64,000 nt of DNA, from NCBI GenBank assembly GCA_001487125.1, contig LN913012.1, positions 415,366 through 479,365 of the forward strand, read 5' to 3'. The notes under the pieces were generated by a model. That model was given only the letters and a program-made list of their open reading frames with translations. It was not told the origin of the DNA and did not search any database. The stretch's first letter is position 1, and the number at the start of each line of letters is the position of its first letter. Positions 28,401 to 36,772 of the stretch are shown here, piece by piece. This DNA comes from Gabonibacter massiliensis. GTDB lineage: Bacteria > Bacteroidota > Bacteroidia > Bacteroidales > Marinifilaceae. Both the position numbers and the translations under genes were made by a program.

Positions 28401-28841
28401 AAAGTGACTTTCGCTGAAGAGTGGACCCTTAGCGTTCATGACGGTTTTTACGGGGGACATATACGAAGTGGTTGGAGGAAAGAAGGGGGGAACGGTAGTT
28501 CCAGAGTGGAGTGGTCTACGCGGATAGAAAAGGCCGGATACTATGAAGTTTTTGCCTATATTCCCAGTCAGTTGTCTTTGGTCCAAATCAAAGCATCGCA
28601 TAGTGTTGTTTTCGGGATTCAGAAACAAACGCCGATAAAGCAGTTGTATCTTGTTCGTCATGACGGAAGCGAGTCGGAGGTGGAGTTGGAAATTCCTTTT
28701 GCTCAACGGGAGTGGTTATCATTAGGACGTTTTTACTTTTCTCCCGGAGAGGCGTCGGTTATTCTGACGGATAAGAAGTGTACTGCGGATCAGGTGATAT
28801 ATGCTGATGCGGTGAAATGGGTTTATGAAGGAGAAAAATAG
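25422..28841 (+). CDS. ABC-2-type permease fused to M1-peptidase-like and golvesin-like domains, copy 2
   Basis: An 1139-residue paralogue of copy 1 with the same order: about seven membrane helices (1-285), an M1-like extracytoplasmic region without HExxH (the corresponding segment reads STFMSEYGSSMEGNPLKRR), and a golvesin-like end (AGYYEVFAYIP, YLVRHDGSESEVELEI, WLSLGRFYFSPGEASVILTD, ADAVKWVYE). Copy 2 is closer to copy 3 than to copy 1 by eye; for example, both have NRPGxRxxQ after the last helix and the MDTMEI-type loop (LDTMEIIYARSMSNADYVVGK). It has its own -7 element, and copy 3 follows after 47 bases, so copies 2 and 3 probably form an operon. Confidence 0.82.
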   Translation: MNLLNINTVARYEAKILKRSWLFRILAVLSLVGVIAFQIMVQGEINFWTSWNLIAMSSYIPYMNLYLFGMAMAVTVVFLGGELLNRDRKLDTMEIIYARSMSNADYVVGKSWGIVRLFMGLALISMLLGGVVNLFLSDAPFNGFIYLFYWIVFLFPSLVFIMGLTFFVSSVVRNKALTILFLLGYVFLTIFYLNERERGLYDFLGSTIPNTFSDLTGYPNLGSVLLQRLVWLSLGMGLIGYSVTLLRRIPNRPGRRLIQHGLSTLFVFVSVACGFMLYFSNYQERERRSAYRSSYDRYQAGDKLTLDRETITYRQEGDGIEVRAFLKLVNLHDREVHSVVLYLNPGLEVKRLTKGSQELSYLRDNQVIEIKERVAPGDSLLLALEYAGQIDGSICYLDVDDKYIFDTRTTGSSIFRSGKKYALVGKDYTLLTPECLWYPVSVPPVNLKNGYDIQKNFADYRLNVVGMGDKTVLSQGVRETSGDTLIFQDEYRLPGISLCIGSYKKYAVTADSVSFELYIAEGHDDFMSSFNEIQDSMASVLSDLKYKTEEKMSRKYPYHRFIVIESPSSFASYYRNERGGSERIQPEMAFLPERGVGFWGMNFKKTLEGYAWMQKVNKTMGSMLDGERQAFKQFVQSTFMSEYGSSMEGNPLKRRFMLRKMSFDYELNRNQYDISPLFSNYVTYIYSSEYPIMNIILNGQLIRGKSQGTAYSTYSTSYKKAMHYLKNHSIKDALGNPELTSDVLYQIVNLKAFILQLQYFGLTIDQKEFNDFIKQYFDEHKYKQVEFVRFNEDFIKRFGIDWLKVLPEWYMVNRVPSYIIRECFIETVEGDMKEPDYSKRRYRIRASIYNNSDVDGVVSLNYSLMPKMEAGTAMMKYTSEDMNNRSQNVLIEAGKAKEIIILCKAQLAQVSLNMNISGNLPSVISLSPYGSGRETRETSSGIKDIDLSRFFPKEGELIVDNESSGFRLLNVPSGNQLRRWFKTSDTTKYKDFYKVTFAEEWTLSVHDGFYGGHIRSGWRKEGGNGSSRVEWSTRIEKAGYYEVFAYIPSQLSLVQIKASHSVVFGIQKQTPIKQLYLVRHDGSESEVELEIPFAQREWLSLGRFYFSPGEASVILTDKKCTADQVIYADAVKWVYEGEK

Positions 28842-28888
28842 ATATCGAATTTTACTTTGGGATAAACATCTAAACTATACATACAAAT

Positions 28889-31800
28889 ATGAATATTCGT
28901 AATATAAATACAGTAGCCCGTTATGAGGCAAAGATACTGAGACGCTCCTGGTTGTTCAGGATGCTGGCCATTCTTTCTTTGGTAGGGATCACCTTTTTTC
29001 AGCTGTTGGTACAGGGGAATATGGTACGATGGACATCATGGAATCAAATCGCATTGTCTTCTTATGTTCCTTATATGAATGTCTATCTTTTCGGTATCGC
29101 GTTGTCGATAACAGTTATCTTTTTGGCGGGAGAGCTTTTGAATAAAACCCGTAAAGTGGACACGATGGAGATTCTCCATGCTCGTCCGATGAGTAATGCG
29201 GATTATGTGATAGGGAAAGTTTGGGGAAGTGTTAGAATATTCATGGGATTAGCAATTGTCTCTCTGCTTTTGGGAGTCATGGTAAACCTCTTTTTCAGTG
29301 ATGCTCCTTTTAATGCTTTCTTGTATCCTTTATATTGGGTATTGTTTCTGTTCCCTTCCTTGGTGTTTATTTTAGGATTTACTTTCTTAACGGTAAGCAT
29401 CTTGCGTAATAAAGCATTGACGATTCTGTTTATGCTTGGGTTTGTTTTTCTGACGTTGTTTTATTTAAGCAATATTCATCGGGGATTTTATGATTTTTTA
29501 GGTACGACCATTCCGAATGCCTATTCCGATATAGCGGGGTATCCGGAGTCGGGGTTTGTAGTTTGGCAACGTTTGACGTGGTTATTCTTGGGAATGGGCT
29601 TTATCGGTTATTCGATAGCTTTTTTACAGCGCATCCCCAATCGTCCGGGACTCAGAATAAAGCAGCGGTTGATTGCGACAATACTGGTTTTGCTCGGTGT
29701 ATGTTGTTGGTTTGTCCTGTTTTCTTCTACACGGAGATCCATGCATGACCGGGAAGAGTACCGGATGAGTTATAACCGGTACGAAGCACGCCCCAAGCTG
29801 ACTCGAAAGTCTCAGGCTTTGGTTTATAAACAAAAAGGGGATCGGATAGAGGTGACAACGGAGATTCAATTGGTAAACCCTCATGATCGGGAGGTGCGTA
29901 CTGTCGTGTTGTACCTGAATCCCGGATTGAAGGTGGATAAGATATTAAAAGAGGGAAAAGAGGTCTCTTTTTCCAGGGATCATCAGGTGTTAATCTTGGA
30001 CGACAAATTAGAAAGTGGGGATAGCGTGAGGTATGTTTTGGATTACGGAGGACGGATAGACGAGTCGATTTGCTATGTCGACCAGCCGGATGAACTGGTA
30101 TTCGACAGCAGAACCATAGGCTCCTCTCTTTTTCGCTCCGGGAAAAGGTATGCTATGGTCGGACCGGATTACACGCTTCTGACACCGGAATGTTTGTGGT
30201 ATCCGGTTAGTATTCCTCCCTTGAACCTGACGAATATGTATGACATTCAGAAAGATTTCACCTCTTATGTTTTGAAGGTTGTCGGTTTGGGAGAGAAAAC
30301 GATATTGTCTCAGGGAGATCCGGAACCATCCGGAGATACGCTTGTTTTTCGAAACGAAAACCCTTTGCCGGGATTATCTTTGTGTATCGGTTCGTATAAG
30401 AGATACTCGGTAACAGCGGATTCGGTCTCTTTTGAACTTTACGTGGCGGAAGGACATGATGATTTTATGGCTTATATAAGTCATGTGCAGGACTCAATGA
30501 AATCGATATTATCCGATATGAAAGTCAAGATAGAAGATGCAAAGGGCCGTAGGTATCCTTATCGTCGTTTCATGGCCATAGAAGCCCCGGCTTCTTTTGC
30601 CTCTTATTATCGGGATGAAAGAGGAGAGAGCGAACAAGTTCAACCGGAAATGGTTTTTTTGCCCGAACGTGGCGTGGGATTTTTCAGTATGAATTTTAAA
30701 GGGTCCAGCAGATCTTATGCTAATAATGTACGGTTGATGAAAGGGACGGAATTGGATTGGGGCGCCATGGAACGCTTGTGGGTTGAACAATTTATTCGAA
30801 ATACGTTTATGGGTGAATACGGATGGTTCGGAGAAGGAAATCCTTTGATGAGGCGTCTTCCCCGGAAAGGTGGCATAAAAGGTTATAGGTTAAACGGTAA
30901 TCTGTTTGATATTTCTCCCATGTTTTTTAGTTATTCGGGTTATTTATACTCCTCCGATTATCCGGTGATGAATTTGATATTGAATGGTTTGATGAAGCCG
31001 GAAGAGGGACAGCAGCAATTTACCCCGTTATATAGCAGTTCGTACTGGAGAGCCGTTCGTTATCTTGAGAATCATAGCGTGAAAGAGGCCCTTGAAGATC
31101 CGGAGATCCCATCGGATGTGTTGCGTCAGGTGTTAAGTATGAAAGCGACGGTTTTGCAAAAACAATATTTGGGTATGATCGTGCCTTCTGCAGATTTGAT
31201 AAGGTTTATCAACGGGTATATGGAGCAACATAAATACCGGCAAGTGGATTTTTCCGATTTTAACCGGGAATTTGTAAAGCGTTTTAAGATGGATTGGTTT
31301 GAAATATTACCCGAATGGTATACGGTGGATCGAATACCCGCTTTCTTGATCCGGGATTGCCTTATTGAAGAGATCGAAACAAAAGATAAAGATCGCAGTT
31401 ACAGGAGTTATCGTATTCAGGCAAGTGTATATAACGATAGTGATGTGGACGGAGTGGTTACCCTTAACTATGTTGTTATGCCCTCGCGGTTGAAAAACGT
31501 GGGAGGAGTAGTTATAATGAATTCCGGTCAAACGAATGACAATAGTAAGAGTAAAAATGTATTGGTAAAATCCAAGGAGGCTAAAGAAATTGTTGTTATA
31601 TGTGAAGGCAATATCATGTCGGCTACATTGAATACCAATATTTCCAGAAATGTTCCCGCTATAATAACCATTCCTCGGAATTATCGGCAAAAAACGAAAG
31701 CGTCCTCGGAAGGAGAAAAAAGGATAGATACTGCCCGTTTTATGCCCGAAGCAGGGGAGTTGATAGTGGATAATGATTCGAAAGGATTCCGGATATCGGA

Positions 31801-32338
31801 TTCTTCTTCCGATAGTTCAATACGTAAATGGTTTAAAAACGCCGATACATCCGAAGTCAGATACAATAATTTTATGGCTACCAATAAGTGGACGCTCGTC
31901 ACTCATTCGGATCTATACGGGGGATACGTGCGTAGCGGTTGGATGAAGAAGAGCGGGGAGGGGAACAGTAAGGCCGAGTGGTCCGTGCAAATAGATAAAG
32001 CGGGATACTATGAAGTTTTTGCCTATATTCCTGACAATATGCAGTTAACTCAATATCAATACAAAGGAAGTGGTGCCTCTATTATATCTGCTTCGATGGT
32101 TACAAGAACGGGAAAGGCAGAATCTATAAAGCAATACTATACCGTTAGTCACGAGGGTAAAGAGTCCGAAGTGGAAATAGAGATACCTTTCTCCGGGAGA
32201 GGATGGTTGTCTTTGGGGCGGTTCCATTTCTCCTCCGGCGAATCCTCTGTTGTGCTTAGTGATAAGGGAAGTTCGGACAATCAGGTAGTGTATGCCGATG
32301 CGATAAAATGGGTTTGGGATGAGGGAAAAGAGGATTAA
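28889..32338 (+). CDS. ABC-2-type permease fused to M1-peptidase-like and golvesin-like domains, copy 3
   Basis: An 1149-residue paralogue of copies 1 and 2. The helix-loop VDTMEILHARPMSNADYVIGKVWG is typical of ABC-2 permease cytoplasmic loops that contact the ATPase. The M1-like region includes YTLLTPECLWYPVSIPPLN and PEMVFLPERGVGF but no HExxH (NTFMGEYGWFGEGNP at that place). The C-terminal golvesin-like domain (AGYYEVFAYIPDN, YTVSHEGKESEVEIEI, WLSLGRFHFSSGESSVVLSD) is intact. It is the last gene before mnmE and is separated from mnmE by 168 bp. The ATPase partner must be encoded elsewhere, possibly at the right end of the window. Confidence 0.82.
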   Translation: MNIRNINTVARYEAKILRRSWLFRMLAILSLVGITFFQLLVQGNMVRWTSWNQIALSSYVPYMNVYLFGIALSITVIFLAGELLNKTRKVDTMEILHARPMSNADYVIGKVWGSVRIFMGLAIVSLLLGVMVNLFFSDAPFNAFLYPLYWVLFLFPSLVFILGFTFLTVSILRNKALTILFMLGFVFLTLFYLSNIHRGFYDFLGTTIPNAYSDIAGYPESGFVVWQRLTWLFLGMGFIGYSIAFLQRIPNRPGLRIKQRLIATILVLLGVCCWFVLFSSTRRSMHDREEYRMSYNRYEARPKLTRKSQALVYKQKGDRIEVTTEIQLVNPHDREVRTVVLYLNPGLKVDKILKEGKEVSFSRDHQVLILDDKLESGDSVRYVLDYGGRIDESICYVDQPDELVFDSRTIGSSLFRSGKRYAMVGPDYTLLTPECLWYPVSIPPLNLTNMYDIQKDFTSYVLKVVGLGEKTILSQGDPEPSGDTLVFRNENPLPGLSLCIGSYKRYSVTADSVSFELYVAEGHDDFMAYISHVQDSMKSILSDMKVKIEDAKGRRYPYRRFMAIEAPASFASYYRDERGESEQVQPEMVFLPERGVGFFSMNFKGSSRSYANNVRLMKGTELDWGAMERLWVEQFIRNTFMGEYGWFGEGNPLMRRLPRKGGIKGYRLNGNLFDISPMFFSYSGYLYSSDYPVMNLILNGLMKPEEGQQQFTPLYSSSYWRAVRYLENHSVKEALEDPEIPSDVLRQVLSMKATVLQKQYLGMIVPSADLIRFINGYMEQHKYRQVDFSDFNREFVKRFKMDWFEILPEWYTVDRIPAFLIRDCLIEEIETKDKDRSYRSYRIQASVYNDSDVDGVVTLNYVVMPSRLKNVGGVVIMNSGQTNDNSKSKNVLVKSKEAKEIVVICEGNIMSATLNTNISRNVPAIITIPRNYRQKTKASSEGEKRIDTARFMPEAGELIVDNDSKGFRISDSSSDSSIRKWFKNADTSEVRYNNFMATNKWTLVTHSDLYGGYVRSGWMKKSGEGNSKAEWSVQIDKAGYYEVFAYIPDNMQLTQYQYKGSGASIISASMVTRTGKAESIKQYYTVSHEGKESEVEIEIPFSGRGWLSLGRFHFSSGESSVVLSDKGSSDNQVVYADAIKWVWDEGKED

Positions 32339-32483
32339 ATGTCCGCATGAGTGAGATGATGATTTTGTGATTTTGTTGCAATGATTTAGTCTCGGTAATT
32401 TTGTAATTACGGACTCCATATATGTTTTTTTGATTGGAAACCGGAAACTGTACTTTCGCTATTTCTCTTCCGGTGAAAAAACG

Positions 32484-32491
32484 TATCTTTG
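32484..32491 (+). promoter_or_regulatory. -7 promoter element for mnmE
   Basis: TATCTTTG matches TAnnTTTG, 15 bases before the ATG at 32507. The upstream in-frame TTG at 32489 overlaps the box and is unlikely to be used. Confidence 0.5.
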
Positions 32492-32506
32492 CGGAAAAGA
32501 GAGATT

Positions 32507-33895
32507 ATGACTGATAAGAGTGTAATATGTGCCGTTGCAACGGCACCGGGAAGCGGTGCTATTGCGGTTATACGGTTGTCGGGAGAAGGGTCTATCGCTT
32601 TATGTGACCGAATTTTTCTATCGCCTTCCGCTAAGAAATTGACAGACGTACAGCCTAACACCGTACATTTCGGGCGTGTTATGGAAGGGACAGAGTTGGT
32701 GGATGAAGTTTTACTCTCTGTTTTTCACGCACCTCACTCGTTTACCGGTGAAGATTCGGTGGAGATATCCTGTCATGGTTCCGTGTATATTCAACAGCGA
32801 ATATTGCAGTTGCTTGTTTCCCGTGGAGCTCGTTTGGCTCGTCCCGGCGAGTTCACGCAACGGGCTTTTTTGAACGGAAAAATGGATTTGTCGCAGGCGG
32901 AAGCGGTGGCCGATCTGATCGCTTCCTCTTCTGCTGCAGCTCATAAAATGGCGTTGAATCAGATGCGGGGCGGGTTTTCAAAGGAGTTGATAAAATTGCG
33001 TGCGGAATTGCTTCACATCACCTCTCTTTTGGAGTTAGAGCTTGATTTTTCGGAGGAAGACGTGGAGTTTGCCAATCGGGTGGAACTTCGTGCTATTGCC
33101 CTAAAAATAGAAAATATGATTGCCGAGTTGTGCAACTCCTTTTCACTCGGGAATGTCATTAAAAACGGTATTCCGGTGGCTATTGTAGGGAATACCAATG
33201 TCGGGAAGAGTACGCTTTTGAATGCTTTGCTGAAAGAAGACCGGGCCATCGTTTCTGATATAGAAGGGACGACTCGCGATGTAATAGAAGATACCATAAG
33301 TTTAAACGGTATGCTATTCCGTTTTATCGATACGGCCGGTATACGTCATACTTCCGACACGGTCGAAAATCTCGGTATCGAACGTACCTTTGCTAAAATT
33401 GCCCAGGCGAAAGTCGTATTGCTTTTGCAGGATGTAAACCGGAGCAGCGACCAGTTTATTCTTTACTACCGGCAGGTGAAAGAACGTCTCTCTCCCGATG
33501 CTAAATTATTGATTCTGTTAAATAAAATGGATCGGACGGAGGTCCTGGATGCCGTTAAGGAGGAGATAGAGACTCAGATTTCCGGCGAACCGATCCTTCC
33601 CGTTTCTGCTAAGAAAGGTTATAATATGGATACCCTTATCCGTTGGTTGACCTCCTCCGTCAACACGGAAGCTTTTAGCAATGTCATTGTCAGTAATGTC
33701 CGGCATTACGAAGCCCTTACACACGCTCTCGAAGCTATTCGCCGAGTTGTCACCGCTCTCGATACCACCTTAAGCGGCGAATTCATTTCCCAGGATATCC
33801 GGGAATGCCTCCACTACCTCGGCGAAATCACCGGTGAAATCACCACCGACGAAGTTTTGGGCAATATCTTTAAGAATTTTTGCATCGGTAAATGA
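32507..33895 (+). CDS. mnmE: tRNA modification GTPase MnmE
   Basis: A 462-residue protein counted from the ATG at 32507 (MTDKSVICAVATAPGSGAIA). With MnmG it forms the 5-(carboxymethyl)aminomethyl modification at U34 of certain tRNAs. The N-terminal formyl-THF-binding domain is followed by a helical domain with the inserted G domain: G1 GNTNVGKST, G3 DTAG and G4 NKMD. The C-terminal CIGK motif, with the conserved cysteine, ends the protein. The 3' end is the attachment site of the genomic island. The last 150 or so bases use many more C-ending codons (CTC, ACC, ATC) than the rest of the gene, suggesting a mosaic. Confidence 0.95.
   Translation: MTDKSVICAVATAPGSGAIAVIRLSGEGSIALCDRIFLSPSAKKLTDVQPNTVHFGRVMEGTELVDEVLLSVFHAPHSFTGEDSVEISCHGSVYIQQRILQLLVSRGARLARPGEFTQRAFLNGKMDLSQAEAVADLIASSSAAAHKMALNQMRGGFSKELIKLRAELLHITSLLELELDFSEEDVEFANRVELRAIALKIENMIAELCNSFSLGNVIKNGIPVAIVGNTNVGKSTLLNALLKEDRAIVSDIEGTTRDVIEDTISLNGMLFRFIDTAGIRHTSDTVENLGIERTFAKIAQAKVVLLLQDVNRSSDQFILYYRQVKERLSPDAKLLILLNKMDRTEVLDAVKEEIETQISGEPILPVSAKKGYNMDTLIRWLTSSVNTEAFSNVIVSNVRHYEALTHALEAIRRVVTALDTTLSGEFISQDIRECLHYLGEITGEITTDEVLGNIFKNFCIGK
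33881..33895 (+). repeat. Left attachment-site copy (mnmE 3' end)
   Basis: TGCATCGGTAAATGA encodes C-I-G-K-stop of mnmE. It is the left member of the imperfect direct repeat that bounds the island. Confidence 0.65.
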
Positions 33896-34080
33896 TAGCT
33901 TGTAAACAGACGTAACCAATTATAACTATTTAGAATAAAGTCGCTGATATTCAGTAACTTTTCTATTTTAACACTTTCCAATCCGTATTTGGAAGTAACG
34001 GTTTTTATCCATATTTTTCCTACATATTTCTACCGCGACGGAAATTCACGGTTAGCCCGAATGTCACAGTGACGCATTAG

Positions 34081-34117
34081 TTGACGTGTGTTGACAATGG
34101 TTTACATGTGTTGACAA
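34081..34117 (+). repeat. Phased TTGAC repeats near the left island end
   Basis: TTGAC occurs at 34081, 34091 and 34111, the last two inside an 11-base direct repeat TGTGTTGACAA (34087-34097 and 34107-34117). Spacings of 10 and 20 bases place them on one face of the helix. They could be recombinase arm sites or an operator. No gene lies between mnmE and 34166. Confidence 0.45.
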
Positions 34118-34165
34118 AAAGGGAAATTAAAATTCATGGAAAATGGCAGAAAATAGACCGAAAAT

Positions 34166-34396
34166 ATGGAAGTAAAAAGGATTTGTCAATGGTGCGGAAA
34201 ACCGTTCATCGCACAGAAAACAACGACCTGCTATTGTAGCCCTCAATGCTCGAAGCGAGGTTACAAATATCGTATCAAGGAGCGCAAAATGGAATTGCGC
34301 CATATTCAGGAAATGCAGGAGTTGCGCTCCAGTCTGGAGAAGCAGGAGTATTTCACCTTCTCGCAAGCTGCCCGATTGATGGGAGTAAGCTGCTAA
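34166..34396 (+). pseudogene. Truncated zinc-ribbon/HTH protein of an integrative element
   Basis: A 76-residue frame starting MEVKRICQWCGKPFIAQKTT with a CxxC...CYCSPQC zinc-ribbon. It is the start of HTH proteins often encoded beside integrases of Bacteroidota mobile elements. It breaks off just at the beginning of the HTH (FTFSQAARLMGVSC), where the family normally continues with a full recognition helix. The sequence immediately after belongs to a RhuM-like gene on the other strand, so a deletion joined the two genes at about 34390. Confidence 0.65.
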
Positions 34397-34878
34397 TCCG
34401 TAATCTTTTGCCAAATCCGACGTTCACTGGCACGGATGGAACGTATCCGTTCAAGCAACTCCTGAAAATAATCCTGCCCAAATACAGTCTCTCCCTGCTT
34501 CAAACGGTCATCATTAAGAACAAATTCTTATTTAATGTATTCATTCAGGATTTTCGTAGCCCATTGACGGAAGCGAGTAGCTTGTAGTGAATTTACACGA
34601 TAACCAACCGAAATAACAGCATCAAGGTTATAAAATTGGGTGTTATATATCTTGCCATCCTCAGCAGTATGTGCGAATTTTACACATACTGAATCCTGCA
34701 GCAACTCAGACGACTCAAATATATTTTTGAGATGCTTGGAAACAACTGTCCTATCCACGCCAAAAAGTTGAGCCATCGCCTTTTGGGTACACCAAAAGGT
34801 TTCATCCCTGATGATTACCTGCACCTTGCCTTCCTTTTCTGGAAGATTGTATAATATGAATTGAATTTCTTGCGACAT
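34393..34878 (-). pseudogene. RhuM-family protein gene, interrupted by a stop and 3'-truncated
   Basis: The first 116 codons (MSQEIQFILYNLPEKEGKVQVIIRDETFWCTQ onward, with WATKILNEYIK) match the N-terminal part of RhuM/virulence-type proteins with a winged-helix region. An in-frame TAA at 34530-34528 interrupts it. The same frame then continues as EFVLNDDRLKQGETVFGQDYF and ERIRSIRASERRIWQKITD before ending at the deletion junction. RhuM proteins normally extend well beyond this. Such genes commonly travel with restriction systems. It is the last reading frame of the minus-strand defence operon. Confidence 0.75.
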
Positions 34879-34943
34879 CTTATTAACATTAAACGTGGAA
34901 TAGTGGCTTGTAATTTCTCTATATTTTACTCGTCTATTGGCAA

Positions 34944-36218
34944 CTATAGTATTGAATGCATCTTGTCTAGTTTCTGTTTCGCAATGTCGTCATCACAATC
35001 ATTAGCTTCTGCATAATTTTTCACTAAAGTCTCTACTTCCTTTTGTGTTAAAAGATTCTTTTTAACTAAAAAGATAAGCATATGGAAAATATTTGTTTTA
35101 TATTTCATGACCATAGTTTGCGTCCTGACATCCCATAAAATATTTGTCCATGGCTCTTTAGATATACAAAATTCAATTTCAGAAAATTTCTTTATAGTTT
35201 CATTCAGTTCAATTCGTAATCTTGTTTTAGTTTCAAATATAGCTTTTATTAACTTCGGTAATGCAACCGGTCTAAAATATAATAACCCTCCAATTTCTTT
35301 ATTGCGATAATCTGATGCAGCTTTTTCATTGTTGCAATTATCAACGTAGTGTTTTACGCCTGGGAATGTTTCAATAAACATATTCCAAAAGCTCAATAGA
35401 TAATCATAAAAATTATCTATTTCCTGTTGATTAGGGCGAAATTTAAGAAATTCTGCAATTTTCTTAGTATTATAGATTTTCCTTTGATTATCGTAATTAG
35501 ATTTATAGTAAGTATAAATAATCTTATTCGTTTCGTATAAAGTAATCAATGACGTAAATGACTTATCGTCATTATCAGCGAGTGCTTTAGAACTTTTCTT
35601 GTCAATTTTTACATTCTCGTTCATAAAGAGTGGACAATTTTCTAATAGTTCTCTTGTAGAAATAGCAACTATATCATCCTCATCGAGTGCGATAATATCT
35701 CCAGGACTTACAGGTTTTGCATATCTATTTAATGTTGAAAATATTCTTCTCGTTTTTTCTTTCCCTTCTCGTGTATTGTGATGTCCAATAAAGATAACAG
35801 TAATAGTTTCATCCTCAAGTTTAGGATTTGCTTTTAGTGCACTTTTTATTCCTTCAACTCGATGTTGTCCATCAACAGGAAATATACGTTCGTCACCATT
35901 TAAATGAAGAAATCCCATAGAATAGTATCTGATGTTGTTATATTCAAATTCTAGCTCATTCCAAGTAGGATCTCCATCATATACTGCAAGAACCAAAGCA
36001 TTAAAGAAGTGCTCTTTTTGAGTTAAAATATATTCAGTAATACTTTTATGATTATCAGTTAAAGCACGTTGTAATTGTTCTCGTAAAGATTTTGATGTAT
36101 GTAGCTCTTCGTCAGCAGGTTTAACCCTTTCTGCAATTTGCTTAAAAGTAAAGGTTGCAGTATAATATATTAATTTACCAAGTGTTCCGCGAATAGCCGG
36201 TATGTCAATTGCACTCAT
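34944..36218 (-). CDS. DGQHR-domain protein (DndB-like)
   Basis: A 424-residue protein with the motif FPVDGQHRVEGI (DGQHR at 116-120), the hallmark of the DGQHR/DndB family. A following segment (KEKTRRIFSTLNRYAKPVSPGD, about 153-174) is also typical. DndB accompanies phosphorothioate DNA modification and acts as a regulator of dnd genes. DGQHR motifs are also used by the Ssp effector SspE. Here it starts 3 bases after the GIY-YIG gene in the BREX type 4 operon. A role in sensing modified DNA or in regulation is inference. Confidence 0.8.
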   Translation of the reverse strand: MSAIDIPAIRGTLGKLIYYTATFTFKQIAERVKPADEELHTSKSLREQLQRALTDNHKSITEYILTQKEHFFNALVLAVYDGDPTWNELEFEYNNIRYYSMGFLHLNGDERIFPVDGQHRVEGIKSALKANPKLEDETITVIFIGHHNTREGKEKTRRIFSTLNRYAKPVSPGDIIALDEDDIVAISTRELLENCPLFMNENVKIDKKSSKALADNDDKSFTSLITLYETNKIIYTYYKSNYDNQRKIYNTKKIAEFLKFRPNQQEIDNFYDYLLSFWNMFIETFPGVKHYVDNCNNEKAASDYRNKEIGGLLYFRPVALPKLIKAIFETKTRLRIELNETIKKFSEIEFCISKEPWTNILWDVRTQTMVMKYKTNIFHMLIFLVKKNLLTQKEVETLVKNYAEANDCDDDIAKQKLDKMHSIL

Positions 36219-36221
36219 ATG

Positions 36222-36752
36222 TTAAAAGGCCTTTCTAGGTTTTTTAATTTTATATTCAGTTAAATCAGTATTGAATGGAGGTAGAATTGCATGAATGAGA
36301 GCGCTTTCGCTTTGCTTTATAAATTCGTTGTCTTGCGACTTGTAATAACGAATATACAAATGTTCTTTCCAATACTTAAACAATCTAACAATTCTTGTTC
36401 TACCATTTGCTTTTTTACTTTCTGGCAAATATGATTTTACTCGTGATTGCAAACTTTCTGATTCTGTACATTGGGCTCGTCCAATATATGCTAAATATCG
36501 TTCACAGAAAGGTAAACTAATTCCCTGTATAAAGAATACATATATTCCTCCATAATTTTTGGGCAAATTTTTAACTTCATCTGAAACCTCGTTCCTATCA
36601 TTTAGATATTTTATGTATCCCGACCAGCTATCTTGAGAGTGAAGCTTAGAAGTACTATGGGCGTTTTCTAACCAAAGATTAGGATGGAGATAATAGCGAC
36701 AATCATATTTCTTTATCTCATCATTCTTTTCAACAAATGCACTTATATTCAT
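36222..36752 (-). CDS. GIY-YIG-type nuclease
   Basis: A 176-residue protein with the complete GIY-YIG core: GIY at 69-71 (YGGIYVFF), YIG at 89-91 followed by R92, R104 in LQSRVKSYL, the metal-binding E149 and the terminal N161 in SESALIHAILPPFN. It is predicted to cut DNA with one metal ion. The first 65 residues are unassigned and may bind DNA or a partner. It is encoded 20 bases after brxL and 3 bases before the DGQHR gene. It is the only obvious nuclease in the operon, so it is the best candidate for the cutting subunit. Confidence 0.85.
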   Translation of the reverse strand: MNISAFVEKNDEIKKYDCRYYLHPNLWLENAHSTSKLHSQDSWSGYIKYLNDRNEVSDEVKNLPKNYGGIYVFFIQGISLPFCERYLAYIGRAQCTESESLQSRVKSYLPESKKANGRTRIVRLFKYWKEHLYIRYYKSQDNEFIKQSESALIHAILPPFNTDLTEYKIKKPRKAF

Positions 36753-36772
36753 ATAATCCCAATTTTAAGCTA

